Source of the DNA: Arctopsyche grandis
Taxonomy: Eukaryota; Arthropoda; Insecta; Trichoptera; Hydropsychidae
Assembly (NCBI RefSeq): GCF_051622035.1
Contig: NC_135361.1
Location: 24,669,205-24,733,204, forward strand
Direction: 5' to 3'
DNA: 64,000 nucleotides
Below the pieces are notes generated by a model, which did no database searches, was not told where the DNA came from, and saw only the letters and a program-made list of their open reading frames with translations. Below are positions 29,301-37,165 of this stretch, in pieces (position 1 is the stretch's first letter; every line of letters starts with the position of its first letter). The position numbers were made by a program, and so were the translations under genes.

Positions 29301-32300
29301 ATTCAACAAATTCGAAATGCTAATAACTTGAATTCTCGAGAAATATGTATGAATAAAAAAACATTAAATGAGTGAAGTAAAAATATATTTGAGAGATAAT
29401 GAGAACCTATAATGCAAATTTTATAAGATATAGTGTGAAAAAGAAAAAGTTATGGGCGTTAAAGCAATTAAAATCTGACAAAGTGAGAGGTTGGCGGGAA
29501 GGAAATAAATACGGCAACTTACCATTACACGTCAAGATGGTCAAAATTGTAGCATTTTTTAAACTAGTCTATTACGATCATTTTTCACGATAGTACTGGC
29601 GGATTTGATTTGAATATATATTGTTGACCAAACCGCGCAAAATGGCAAAGTTTCAAAACGATCGGAAGAATGTAGAATATCAAATCCAAATGTTGTCGGA
29701 TGAACTAGCGAAGGCAAACATAGAAGAGGCTTGTAAAAAAAATGTTCATATTATGTAACAGTATATTTATCAAATGGATTACTTTCTGCAAAGAATCATC
29801 AAATCAATTTAGTCAGATTTTTACATACTTTTCTTAGTTTGTTTGTCCTATTAGTTCAATAGATCTTCTGTACCTTCCTTGCCATTTTCTTTCATACCAT
29901 TTATTCGTTCCCATAGATACGTGTCTTATTCAATATTATTTCGTCTTCTTTTACAAACCTCCTTTGCGTGTCACTTACGGTTACAATTCAGGAAAAAATT
30001 TGCCTCCTATCCGATCGTTTTCATACTTTGCCATATTGCTCATTTTGGTCATCAATATAAGTAAATGGATCCTCCACCATTATGATAGAGATAAAATATC
30101 GTTTAAGACGCGTTTGAAGTTTGCAAATTCGAAATCTGGGTGATGTCTATGTAGTCTTTAGTTTTATACATAGATGGCGGTAGTAAAATAAAATTATTGG
30201 TATTTTTATTCAAAATAATAATTTATATATCAATATTATATACAAAACTAAAAAAGAGGTTTGTTTTTAAAAAACTTTTTTTTACAAGGCTATTTTTTAT
30301 TTATGTATTCAATTATATGTATCTCCTACTTAACTATTTAGATATTTCTCTTTTCATTTTCCAAGTATAAATCATTTTTATTAGTGTTCTTGTATTCAAA
30401 ATACAAGTTTAACATCCACATAACACTCCCAAATCATTTTTTTCATCTTAATCTATACTAAATATTACTTTTGGATATATCTTTTTATTGGTATTAAAAT
30501 TCAGTTCCCCATATTCAAGTATTTATTTTATAATAAAAAAAAGTATACAAACATTATTTATAAGTAAGTTTTCCTTTATAATGAACTTTTTGTTTTTATT
30601 CATAATTGTTATTGTTAATTTCAGGATGTCACATCAACGGACAGAAAGTGTCAGAGGGCAGAGACGCAACCATTGAAGAAGATCCTTGTCTCACTTGTCA
30701 CTGTTCCAAAAATAAATTGACGTGCGCCAAGCGTGCTTGTCCAGTTTTAACATGTCCGATAGGCTTACAAGTCATGTCCAAAGGAAAATGTTGTCCGATA
30801 TGCTCAGAAGGAAAACGGGCAACGCTTTTGTTTCCAGGTACATAAAACATCCACGATTCTAATACGTTGATTAAAATTAATTTTTTAGTAATTTCACATT
30901 TCGCATTAGTTTCAGAACGTACTATGAACATGCCGTGCATTATTGGTAAAGACTATCGAAAACATGAAGAGTCTTTTACTTTAGATAAGTGTACGAAATG
31001 CTCTTGTTTCAACGGCACTACCATCTGTAGTAGAACATCGTGTCCTGTCCTAGAATGTGCTAAAGAACATCAGAAAACATCTCCCGGAGAATGTTGTCCT
31101 CACTGTCCACAAATTGAAGAAGTTCGTTCGACGTGTACAGCCGAAGGACAAACTTATGCTGTAAGTATAATAAATCAAAATATAGATCCATACTATTAAT
31201 TAGTATTCATTATCCAACTGTGCATACTCTAATAGTTTCAATATTAAATGAAGAATTGTTTCTTATTGTATGAAATTATTGTTTCAGGATGGCGAATCGT
31301 GGCGGCTGGATGACTGCAAGTCATGCATGTGTCACTCTGGTGAACCTCGATGTGCCATGGAACAATGTCCTCGTCTATCTTGTCCTTTGGGACAAGACAT
31401 GGAACGTCCACCCGGTCAATGTTGTTACCGGTGCGTGGAAAGGGACAGTGTTTGCACAGTTTACGGTGATCCTCATTACAAGACGTTCGACGGCAAATTT
31501 TACAACTTCCAAGGTTCATGCAAGTACCAACTTACCGCTGATTGCGTCAACCACACCTTCTCAATAAGAGTCACAAACGACGGTAGATCCGCAAGATACT
31601 CTTCCAGAACCAAAACTGTGTCGATGAAAATCGGAGACACTAAGATAAATCTCGGACACAAGTTGAGGGTCAAAATCGACGGAAAGCGGATAGAGATGCC
31701 GTATAATGGCAGCATCGGTAACATCACCAGAGACAAGGATGATAATGTTGAAGTCAATACTACTATCGGTATTAAATTGTTTTGGGACGGGGCTGGCTAT
31801 TTAGAAGTGAAAGCTCCTATATCGTACAAGAACAGACTCTGCGGCCTGTGCGGCAACTTTAACTCGGTGGTACGGGATGATCTCAAGACTAGAAACGGAG
31901 TGATATTTAAAGAAGCTGGTAGGGAGAACTCTTGGAAGTTTGGTGAGTCGTGGAGGGTTGGGGGTAAGAAAGCTTGTTCCAGAAAGCAAGACAACGTGCA
32001 CAAGGAGAAGCCGTGCCATAAGGCTACGAAGAAGCTAGCCAATAGGATATGTAAGATGTTCAACAAGTCTAATGCGTTCACAGCCTGTCGGCACAAGATC
32101 AATCCGCATAATTATTACGAGTGGTGCGTGATGGATATGTGCGAGTGTCCGAAGAGGAATTGTTACTGCGAGTCGTTCAACGCATACGCACGGGAGTGCT
32201 CTCGGCTAGGTGCCATTATGGACAGTTGGAAAATGGAGACCAAGTGCGATAAGGGAAGAGGGAGAGGAATGTTTGATGTGGGTCGGAGGCAAAGACATAA

Positions 32301-32400
32301 GACGACATCCACACCATCGCTGCAGGTGCCCGTGTCCATAGAGCCATTGTTGAGACCACTTTCGGGTCGCGTCCGTCGACCTCCTCCTATTTTACACTAG
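7693..32400 (+). CDS. cv-2: crossveinless-2 (BMPER-like), 5'-partial gene, five exons
   Basis: Secreted BMP-binding protein that tunes BMP/Dpp signalling outside the cell (family knowledge). Exons 7693-7786, 8060-8236, 30625-30837, 30916-31160 and 31288-32400 join in one open frame (1842 bp, 613 residues here) with GT-AG introns of phase 1, 1, 1 and 0. In order they encode the second half of VWC1, VWC2-VWC5, a VWD domain (GDPH near residue 303, CGLCGNFN near 428) and a C8-like cysteine segment to about residue 558. An Arg/Pro-rich tail containing RVRR follows. The order of five VWCs then VWD matches cv-2/BMPER. The conserved CEAGVVTES in VWC2 also argues for it over other VWC proteins such as chordin or kielin. 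The signal peptide and start of VWC1 lie upstream, outside the recognised exons. No C-terminal TIL domain is present, although the family usually has one. Intron 2 is 22.4 kb. Confidence 0.9.
8060..8236 (+). CDS. cv-2: cv-2 exon: complete VWC2
   Basis: The acceptor is TTTGTTTCAG and the donor TCAAG|GTAAAA, with phase 1 at both ends. It encodes one entire VWC domain, from GCVYKGT through CEAGVVTES to GQCCPSCQ. In the family VWC1 is the main BMP-binding module, with neighbouring VWCs contributing to partner contacts. The alignment by eye is strong. Confidence 0.92.
8237..10330. other. First part of the 22.4-kb cv-2 intron
   Basis: AT-rich unique DNA with short runs of TATA and no frame of interest. 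Introns this long in developmental genes often hold enhancers, but none can be recognised by eye. Confidence 0.5.
10338..10383. repeat. Perfect 20-bp inverted repeat, 6-nt loop
   Basis: The arm 10338-10357 (ATTAAGTACATATACAGGCA) is exactly complementary to 10364-10383, with loop TATTGT. No protein frame is involved. Confidence 0.9.
10601..10895 (-). mobile_element. Decayed SINE, head missing
   Basis: The degenerate tail is TAGATAGGCCTAACAG...TTAGCCGATTACAAA. The body signature is CCAATTTGGTGGAACCGTTTC, AGATAAATTGGCAAAC and GAGTCACATATCCAAGATCTGG. It abuts a GGCCGAA-GGACA repeat at 10890-10985. Confidence 0.7.
10896..10985. repeat. GGCCGAA-GGACA tandem motifs
   Basis: Five successive degenerate units such as TTGGCCGAGTAGACA, TTGGCCGATGGACG and TTGGCCAAACGGACA. 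These are the same motif as at 6986 and 23015. Confidence 0.7.
11155..11595 (-). mobile_element. SINE with tRNA-like head, tail decayed
   Basis: The right end carries the complement of a tRNA-like Pol III promoter (box B complement GGGAATCGAACCC at 11534, then ACCACTAGACCACGC). The left part has the body (TTAACGAGACATCTA, TTTTACAGGAACCGCTTC, AATTGGCAAG). The terminal hairpin is not preserved. Confidence 0.75.
11596..12844. other. Intronic DNA with a GC-richer core at 11770-12240
   Basis: The core has CpG-rich, non-repetitive sequence (TCACGGCCCGG, CTGCGGCGGTCC, GATCGTCCGAGCC). A short frame spans it but shows no protein family. Regulatory DNA is one possibility. Confidence 0.35.
12845..13258 (+). 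repeat. Tandem duplication, unit about 230 bp
   Basis: Unit 1 starts at 12845 (TCTATGATCTTTGATCAT) and unit 2 at 13077 (TCTATGACCTTTGATCAT). Both contain AAAAAGGATCTTTTGA, ATTCTTCCATA, AAATGCATCAT and AGAAGAATGGACAA in order. Confidence 0.8.
13334..13756 (-). mobile_element. Probable Helitron copy, GTTCCC-rich family
   Basis: The left end ATAGCTGAACCCGGCATGCG corresponds to a decayed CTAG 3' end. GTTCCC hexamers and CAGACAGACAAACAGACATTC follow, and the right end reads TCATTATATA on the - strand. It is closely related to 59167-60203. Confidence 0.65.
13757..14664. other. Intronic DNA with a C-rich patch
   Basis: 14050-14420 is GC-rich with poly-C runs (14219-14230 and about 14315-14325) and short overlapping frames that show no family. 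13757-14050 is AT-rich. No gene seen. Confidence 0.4.
14665..14724 (+). mobile_element. Helitron 3'-end fragment
   Basis: GGGAATTGCATGCG followed by GCATTGCAACACATGCCGGG and TTCAGCTAA, then T. This is the same 3' terminus as the GTTCCC-rich Helitrons, ending CTAA, which fits CTRR. Confidence 0.6.
14972..15625 (-). mobile_element. Helitron-like copy of the ~300-bp repeat family, split by a SINE
   Basis: A|CTAGCTGAATTTCCCGGCG at 14972 looks like a Helitron 3' end read on the - strand. The repeat then proceeds (GTTAATTCGTACGATCC, TTTCTTCAAATA), is interrupted by the SINE at 15105, and resumes at 15535 (ATCAATCACTGTCGAA, AAAATATCACCGAAAA). Confidence 0.6.
15105..15370 (+). mobile_element. SINE with tRNA-like head
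   Basis: It starts GCCAGCAACATAGCTCAG, then TAGTTAGCG and a degenerate box B (AGGTTCATTCGC). The body is TTGCTGGTCAGACCTTGGAT, CCAATTTATCTAATTTCATT and GAAACGGTTCCACCAAATTG. The 3' hairpin is absent. Confidence 0.8.
15626..17913. other. Intronic DNA: repeat fragment, CCAAT cluster, CpG-rich stretches
   Basis: 16385-16590 is a further - strand copy of the ~300-bp repeat (TTCCTGGCGTTGC, CAATTCGTACGATCG). Four ATTGG (CCAAT complement) motifs fall in 16919-16979. 15980-16260 and 17460-17760 are CpG-richer, apparently unique sequence. No coding frame is convincing. Confidence 0.4.
17914..18091. repeat. Long imperfect hairpin, ~83-bp arms
   Basis: The left arm (about 17914-17996) contains GAATTTGTATCGAATTTTAA, GTAGATGCTGAAAT and CTAGGTA. 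The right arm (about 18006-18091) is its complement with scattered mismatches. The spacer is only about 9 nt. It could be a palindromic MITE or a hairpin-RNA source. Confidence 0.85.
18317..18580. repeat. Degenerate hexanucleotide tract (GATTCC / GTTCCG)
   Basis: About 40 degenerate six-base units such as GATTTC, GATTCC, AGTTCC and GTTCCG occur without interruption. The tract is pyrimidine-biased on this strand. Confidence 0.75.
18832..19254 (-). repeat. LTR-like repeat, copy 1
   Basis: On the - strand it begins TGTTACGTAGGGGTGGGTTC and ends TTTGTTACA, so the ends are TG...CA with short inverted repeats. A diverged copy in the other orientation lies at 45533-45950. No internal retroelement genes were seen and no clear target duplication, so the solo-LTR reading is tentative. 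Confidence 0.45.
19255..21602. other. AT-rich intronic DNA, no gene seen
   Basis: Short frames only. A small tandem duplication of ATAATATTTATTTAACAGAA lies at about 21338-21385. Confidence 0.5.
21603..21777 (+). mobile_element. Short Helitron (175 bp), exact ends
   Basis: It begins TCTAATATATAATTTCGAAA and ends GCGGGTAATAAAACTAG. It lies between A (21602) and T (21778), as expected for Helitron insertion at AT. The same ends are seen at 50569-50985 and 58794-59164. Confidence 0.85.
22055..22441 (-). other. Unassigned 128-codon open frame
   Basis: GC-richer frame rich in Arg, Lys and Glu (for example WKDERWETRGYYGEEL and HERVDLWEIVIE). I do not recognise the family. It could be a retroelement remnant or chance. 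The flank is pyrimidine-rich, and no splice structure or signal peptide is apparent. Confidence 0.25.
22745..23430 (-). pseudogene. Non-LTR reverse transcriptase 3' end, split by an inserted repeat
   Basis: On the - strand, 23430-23240 and 22990-22745 match the element at 26745-27320 segment by segment. Shared pieces are GCATACAGCGTTCCATAC, GATCGAAGATCTTTTT, CTCTCGGGTA, CTGTTTTGC and TCCAACAC. They correspond to the C terminus of a reverse-transcriptase ORF. The GGCCGAA-GGACA repeat sits between the pieces. Confidence 0.65.
23015..23224. repeat. GGCCGAA-GGACA motif cluster
   Basis: Units such as GACGGACATTTAGCCGAATG face a run of complementary units (AATGTCCGTCGGCCAAGTGT repeated). The cluster interrupts a retroelement fragment. 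Confidence 0.7.
23431..24426. other. Unique intronic DNA, no gene seen
   Basis: A direct repeat of GTACCCAATCTGTACTTC occurs at about 23818 and 23855. A CpG-richer stretch at 23920-24120 has no recognisable protein. Confidence 0.4.
24427..25005 (+). mobile_element. TTAA-type MITE and shared flank, copy A
   Basis: The body starts near 24502 (TATCTATTCTATACTAGCAC) and ends at AGTATGAATAGACTTTTA. The ends are imperfect inverted repeats of the AAGGTCTATTCATAC type seen better at 40808. 24427-24720 is repeated at roughly 90% identity, inverted, at 55440-55712, including DNA outside the TIR. Confidence 0.6.
25006..26744. other. Intronic DNA with a CpG-rich patch and TA microsatellite
   Basis: (TA)n lies at about 26284-26321. 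26440-26640 is GC-richer and apparently unique, with overlapping frames and no family. 25440-25800 is unique. No gene seen. Confidence 0.4.
26745..27320 (-). pseudogene. Non-LTR retrotransposon, decayed reverse-transcriptase C terminus
   Basis: Read on the - strand with frame changes it gives CETWKLNA, LQCT, GITRKDRKQNTWVR, VDRVKILKWQWAGHVVR, WTKEVLKWYPRE and RRPLRRWVDEI. This is the conserved region after the polymerase domain of insect LINE reverse transcriptases. It has several frameshifts and stops. A SINE follows to the right. Confidence 0.75.
27330..27655 (+). mobile_element. SINE with degraded 3' hairpin
   Basis: It has a tRNA-like head with box-B-like CACAGGTTTGATCCCTG, then GCTGACCAGACCTTGGATAT, TTTGCCAATTTATGTGATTT and AAAATGGTTCCTACAAATTG. 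It ends GACGCATTGGGTTTACCTG...CTTACTGG. An hAT element is inserted right at its end. Confidence 0.8.
27656..29115. mobile_element. Non-autonomous hAT-like element (1460 bp)
   Basis: The ends are CAGTGGCGGACTGG and its exact complement, flanked by perfect 8-bp duplications TATGTATA (27648-27655, 29116-29123). The first eight bases of the TIR match those of the 47-kb hAT element. No transposase frame is present. It inserted directly beyond the 3' hairpin of a SINE and carries a second hAT-like element inside it. Confidence 0.88.
28254..28811. mobile_element. hAT-like element nested in the 27.7-kb element
   Basis: The ends are CAGCGACGTAATTT and the complement of CAGGGACGTCATTT (12 of 14 match). 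The flanks ATTTTTTT and ATTGTTTT match at 7 of 8 positions, consistent with an aged hAT duplication. G/C-run subterminal DNA is seen at both ends. It is 558 bp with no coding capacity. Confidence 0.7.
29116..30624. other. End of the 22.4-kb intron, AT-rich, no gene seen
   Basis: 29600-29720 has a more balanced composition (CAAACCGCGCAAAATGGCAA and beyond) but no protein family. The rest is AT-rich and leads to the cv-2 VWC3 acceptor. Confidence 0.45.
30625..30837 (+). CDS. cv-2: cv-2 exon: VWC3
   Basis: The acceptor is TTAATTTCAG and the donor TTCCAG|GTACAT, phase 1 to phase 1. The domain starts GCHINGQKV, carries CLTCHCSKNKLTC and ends GKCCPICSEG. It follows the 22.4-kb intron and keeps the frame of the upstream exon exactly. 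That is good evidence that the exons on the two sides belong to one gene. Confidence 0.9.
30916..31160 (+). CDS. cv-2: cv-2 exon: VWC4 and start of VWC5
   Basis: The intron before it is only 78 bp (acceptor TTAGTTTCAG). The donor GCT|GTAAGT is phase 0. It encodes PCIIGKDY, then CTKCSCFNGTTIC, then GECCPHC, and then begins VWC5 with CTAEGQTYA. VWC5 is completed on the next exon. Confidence 0.9.
31288..32400 (+). CDS. cv-2: cv-2 last exon: rest of VWC5, VWD, C8, basic tail
   Basis: The acceptor is TTGTTTCAG; the reading runs 370 residues to TAG at 32398-32400. VWC5 finishes with CKSCMC and GQCCYRC. The VWD domain opens at CTVYGDPHYKTFDG (GDPH codons 31465-31476) and contains CGLCGNFN (31840-31863). 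In this family the Asp-Pro bond of GDPH is a known acid-sensitive self-cleavage site, so processing here is expected but not shown. A C8-like block with CHKAT, CRHK, WCVMDMCEC and CYCESFNAYAREC follows. The last 50 residues are Arg/Pro-rich with no cysteines, where BMPER-type proteins normally carry a TIL domain. Confidence 0.93.
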   Translation, partial: DGESWRLDDCKSCMCHSGEPRCAMEQCPRLSCPLGQDMERPPGQCCYRCVERDSVCTVYGDPHYKTFDGKFYNFQGSCKYQLTADCVNHTFSIRVTNDGRSARYSSRTKTVSMKIGDTKINLGHKLRVKIDGKRIEMPYNGSIGNITRDKDDNVEVNTTIGIKLFWDGAGYLEVKAPISYKNRLCGLCGNFNSVVRDDLKTRNGVIFKEAGRENSWKFGESWRVGGKKACSRKQDNVHKEKPCHKATKKLANRICKMFNKSNAFTACRHKINPHNYYEWCVMDMCECPKRNCYCESFNAYARECSRLGAIMDSWKMETKCDKGRGRGMFDVGRRQRHKTTSTPSLQVPVSIEPLLRPLSGRVRRPPPILH

Positions 32401-32419
32401 TCAATATTGCCACAAGTGC

Positions 32420-32425
32420 AATAAA
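32420..32425 (+). terminator. Candidate polyadenylation signal of cv-2
   Basis: AATAAA lies 20 bp after the cv-2 stop codon and about 40 bp before the Helitron copy that begins at 32464. If it is used, the 3' UTR is very short. AT-rich DNA beyond the Helitrons (33.5-36 kb) offers many other AATAAA sites, so the Helitrons could instead lie within a longer 3' UTR. Confidence 0.35.
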
Positions 32426-32463
32426 GGTAACTATAATACATATATAATATAATATATATTTAA

Positions 32464-33020
<557 letters not shown>

Positions 33021-33460
33021 CTAGTGTTGTACCCGATGAAATATCATCGCGTGGGCTATGGTATATTTAGTTATTAAATTAAATAAAAAAAAATTAAAAG
33101 CAATGTATCGGTTCTGCGTTTGATCCTATTTTTTTCAAACACCTTTTTATATATATTTAATTTAATATTTATATTTATTTGTTTAATTAAAAATTAATTA
33201 ATTAAATAAATTTTCAATAGATAGCACTAAAATGCTCAGAGACTAATTTGCCTAGAGGAAACATTGGTACCAAACAGTATACATGTATAGAAGTTTTTTT
33301 CTTTCGTTATTATATTCGTATTACATTCGTACATTTTATTGGCAGTGTTTTAGCTGTGACTTACATACATATGTATAATAATAGAAACGACTATTATAGT
33401 ACGGCGAGCGCTATCGCAGATACACACACAGACACACAGAATAGCGATATTATATATTAC
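33021..33460 (-). mobile_element. Helitron (hairpin family), second of a tandem pair
   Basis: CTAG at 33021-33024 immediately follows the 5' end of the previous copy. The perfect hairpin CGATGA-AATA-TCATCG starts at 33034. Same body as above; the 5' end near GAATAGCGATATTATATA is not sharp. Confidence 0.78.
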
Positions 33461-36060
33461 AATATTATTTTCAAAATATCTTCAACTGTTTTTGGGAAAG
33501 CTAACACCCTGATGAATTCCACTTGAATATATAAAATTGCAATACATATGTACATATATGTGTTAAAATAAATATGAATTAATATTAATTTCTTGTTTGT
33601 TTCAGTATTATCACATGGGATACAATCTCGCACAACTTTATAATAATAATATTATAATTTAGCAAGTATGAAAAGCAACAGTATTGTATTATTGAATTGA
33701 CCAAGGCCTGTATTTGTAGCTGCCACATTTGTATAGTTTTTTTAATTTTATTTTTATTATTGTTATTTCAAATAAATATATATATATCTGTGTGTATGTA
33801 TAATGGGAATATAGCTGAACAAGACGGTGTAAGGTTTAAATATGTATCGTTAAAGTTTTTAAATAGACGGTACACATTGATACTAATTTTATTAAAACTA
33901 TATATATTCATTGCTTAGTGATAGTTTCAACGCATTGTAAATGTCAAATTTCGTCAACGGAAAGTAAACTGTGAATGATTTGTTATTCTTATATTATTTG
34001 TAAAATTTGTGTCACTGCCAATTTTTAATATATAAGGACACGCACATATATAAAAATAATCTAGGAAGATCTTAGGGTATCTTTATTACCTTTTTTGTAT
34101 GAATTTTTATTAGTATTCAATGCCGGAATGAGAAGATGAATTTTACAACTAATACGTAATAATTTATAATTAAAAGCACTTTGTATTTTTAGTTTTTAGA
34201 AATTGCATATACATATATATATGTATTTTGATTGAAATGTAACAATCGCTTAGATCGATCAAATTTACTTACAAAAAATTTTTTCATTTGCAATAATGTG
34301 ATCTCATATATTATTATAAATATGAAAAGTACTTGTAAGTTATATTTTAGCTAATGTGAAAATTCTTTAATAAAATAATCTGAACGATTATAGTTTGTAA
34401 ATACTTAATAAAATTAAAAAAGTCAGACAATTCAAAGTATTACGCGTAATATTCTCCCATGAACAAATAATTTGATTTTTTAGTGATAACGTGCTTAATT
34501 TTAATATCCACTTACGTATGGAGATAGTTTTAAAATCGTTTTATTAGTAAATTGTACGCTGAGAATTAATCTTTTTTTTTATTATCATTTTTATCACTTA
34601 CTCATTTCAGTATTTATATCGTTCAATATAATTTTTTTCTGATATAATTTAATCAAAATTTTAATGACCGATTATAAAATATTCATATTTTATTTATCAA
34701 TCTTGGAATATATATCATTGACTATTGTTTTTGGTTATCAAAAGTATTAATACAAAATCGAATGAATTATTTACAATATTATGACGTTAATATATGGTGA
34801 ACACAAATTTGAATTTTATCATTAATTGAAAAACATTTATCTATTGTAATTTGAAAATTTGCTTTTTGATTAATTATATTCTTAACATAATACATCCATA
34901 TATATTATTCATATTTGTGTTTGTCAGAATGGAACGGGACATATGTAAATGCAAAAATATGTATTCACCGAGTGCCATGTATGTATCTATTTCAACGAAT
35001 TTATAACTTTCTTTCTCTTGGGTCAAAAGTAAAAGAATTATTATTTGTTTTCGATTAATTATACGGAATAAAGTTATTGTAAATCAATGTAAATGCCCAT
35101 GTTAATTTATATTATTTTTATGTAATTTATTTTATTACATAAGTTATCGATTATGTATATGTGAATGTTGTTATTTTTTTACGATGGAACTTTTTATATT
35201 GTGTATCTCAACTTTTTTATTATTACTTTTTAAGTATTACTACTCACAACTACTATAAAGTTATAAGGCTTTGATTGTCGTTGTTTTTATATTGATTTGG
35301 TAAGGTTTGCCGCTGGTTTGTGAATCCCCTTCAAGGGCTGAACACGCATAATATAAAACAAATCGTAATACCAAAGAGCTTAGCTAAAATGTTGCCATTT
35401 CCATTAAGTATTAAACTGAAATCAAAGATGTGTATTTGCGGTTAGAAATTTTGACTTCTCGTGTTTCACACTATGGACGCTACATACATTAATAAAATCG
35501 TTAATTTCATTTTTTACAAAATGTTATTTCAACTAAGCGTTACGGGTTTTAAAAATTATTGTTAATTATATAATAAAACGGTGGCATCTTATCTATGTAA
35601 TTTTTTTATGTAACAACGAAGGATCTCTTTATTTATAAAAGTGATGTTCAGCCCTCCACTACATTCCTGATGATGAAGATTAGTTGACGGACCACCGCAG
35701 TTTCAAGCCTTTTCAAGTCATAGTCATAAGCTTGAAAATTTCTTCAGTGATTTTGTTCCTCTCTGGGTACAAAACAAAAAAAAAACAAAAAATATACATA
35801 TACATATAAACAAATGCGTATATCTGTAATATTCTCCTCAAGGGAAATAATAATATTGTTATAATTAAATAAAAATTTAAGCTTTATTTATATTGTGTCA
35901 ACATGCCAGATTCTGTCATAGTGAAATTAAATAAATATTTAAATTATATGAATAAAAATATTCAATTCAAATCGTTTTTCATTTTTCCAAGACTGTGACT
36001 GAAGCCAAACATACATATTTTACATTTGGTGCAAAATGTATTAATTAGGTACATATATAA
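33461..36060. other. Very AT-rich intergenic DNA or cv-2 3' UTR
   Basis: Many AATAAA and TTATTT stretches occur, and no frame of interest. It could contain distal polyadenylation sites of cv-2. Confidence 0.4.
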
Positions 36061-36203
36061 AGGTTTTTCATTCCGAATTGACCCTTTTTCAAAAAGGATC
36101 CCCTTTTGACCCCAAATTGACCCTTTCTCAAAAGAAAATTGACCATTTTCTTTAAAAAGGTTTAATTTGAAATGAAAAAGGGTCAATTTGGAATGAAAAA
36201 CCT
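36061..36203. mobile_element. Palindromic MITE, 31-bp arms
   Basis: AGGTTTTTCATTCCGAATTG... at 36061-36091 faces its near-exact complement at 36173-36203. The core repeats AATTGACC and GACCCTTT motifs. No transposase; the family is unassigned. Confidence 0.75.
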
Positions 36204-36389
36204 GTATCAATAAAATATCTTCAAATCTTTTTTTATTATTTTTATTATGTAGAAGAAAACTCAGTACATACATAAACACAAATTAAAACAATAGAAGACT
36301 TACTACCAAAAATTTTACATAACACTTCTTATCTAAACATACATATTTCAAAACAATCATTGTTAAAGAATTAGAAATAAGTAGTATCT

Positions 36390-37165
36390 ATGTCTCTCTC
36401 TATCTCTTCGATACTGAGCATTGTGATATCATGGAACATCCGGCACGTGATGGACGACTCGAATCCACTACTCCTGGTGCCGAGCCAAGCTGATGATAGC
36501 GTACAAAAAGGATCTTGTAGTGTGAGGAATCTTCTTCATGCACGCGTCCCTGATCCAGCTTCTCTAGACTCTCATTTATCCTCTTGACAACATGTCATCA
36601 TTATGTTAACATTATGCACTTTCTGCCAAACTTCTGGAAGACGGAAACATCCGTCCGCTTTGCAATCCAAAGAATGCGGAGCATTCGCCTCCAACACCAC
36701 ATTTCAAAGACATCCATGGTGTTCTTATCCTTCCTCTTCAATCTCCAAGTCTTCCATATAGTGCGATCAAGAAAACTAATGATTTCACCGGACGGGCTAT
36801 TCCATATCTTTGTCAGACTAGTCATTGCCAATTTTGCTATTCCAATTAATCTTCAGATCTTTGCTTGACAGCCTCCATCTTTTGAGACCAATATACCCAG
36901 ATAAAGATGTTCATTTCCCTCTTTGTAATCTATTAGGGAGTTGATTGTTGTCAGAGTCCCGAATCCGTCCAAAAAAACCAGCTTCATCTAAGTTTTGTTT
37001 ATTTCAAGTCCTAAATGACTACTCTCCACTTGTACTTTACGCAGGAGCACACTCATTTCGTTTTCATTGTAAGCTATCAGCAGTGTATCATCCGGGAACA
37101 TTAAAAGAGAGTAAAGTAAAAAGATCAGAAGACAATATGCAACCTTGTCGCACGCCTTTCTAATC
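36390..37165 (-). pseudogene. Non-LTR retrotransposon reverse transcriptase, 3' part, decayed
   Basis: The - strand reads GVRQGCILS, then a DDTLLIAYNENEM box (the polymerase DD), HLGLEINKT, TSLTKIWNSPSGE and FEMWCWRRMLRILW. These are hallmarks of the insect endonuclease-reverse transcriptase family. Stops and frameshifts break it. Confidence 0.78.

Noticed and set aside
31244..32102. Frames overlapping the last cv-2 exon on the - strand
   Set aside because: Shadows of the conserved VWC-VWD coding sequence.
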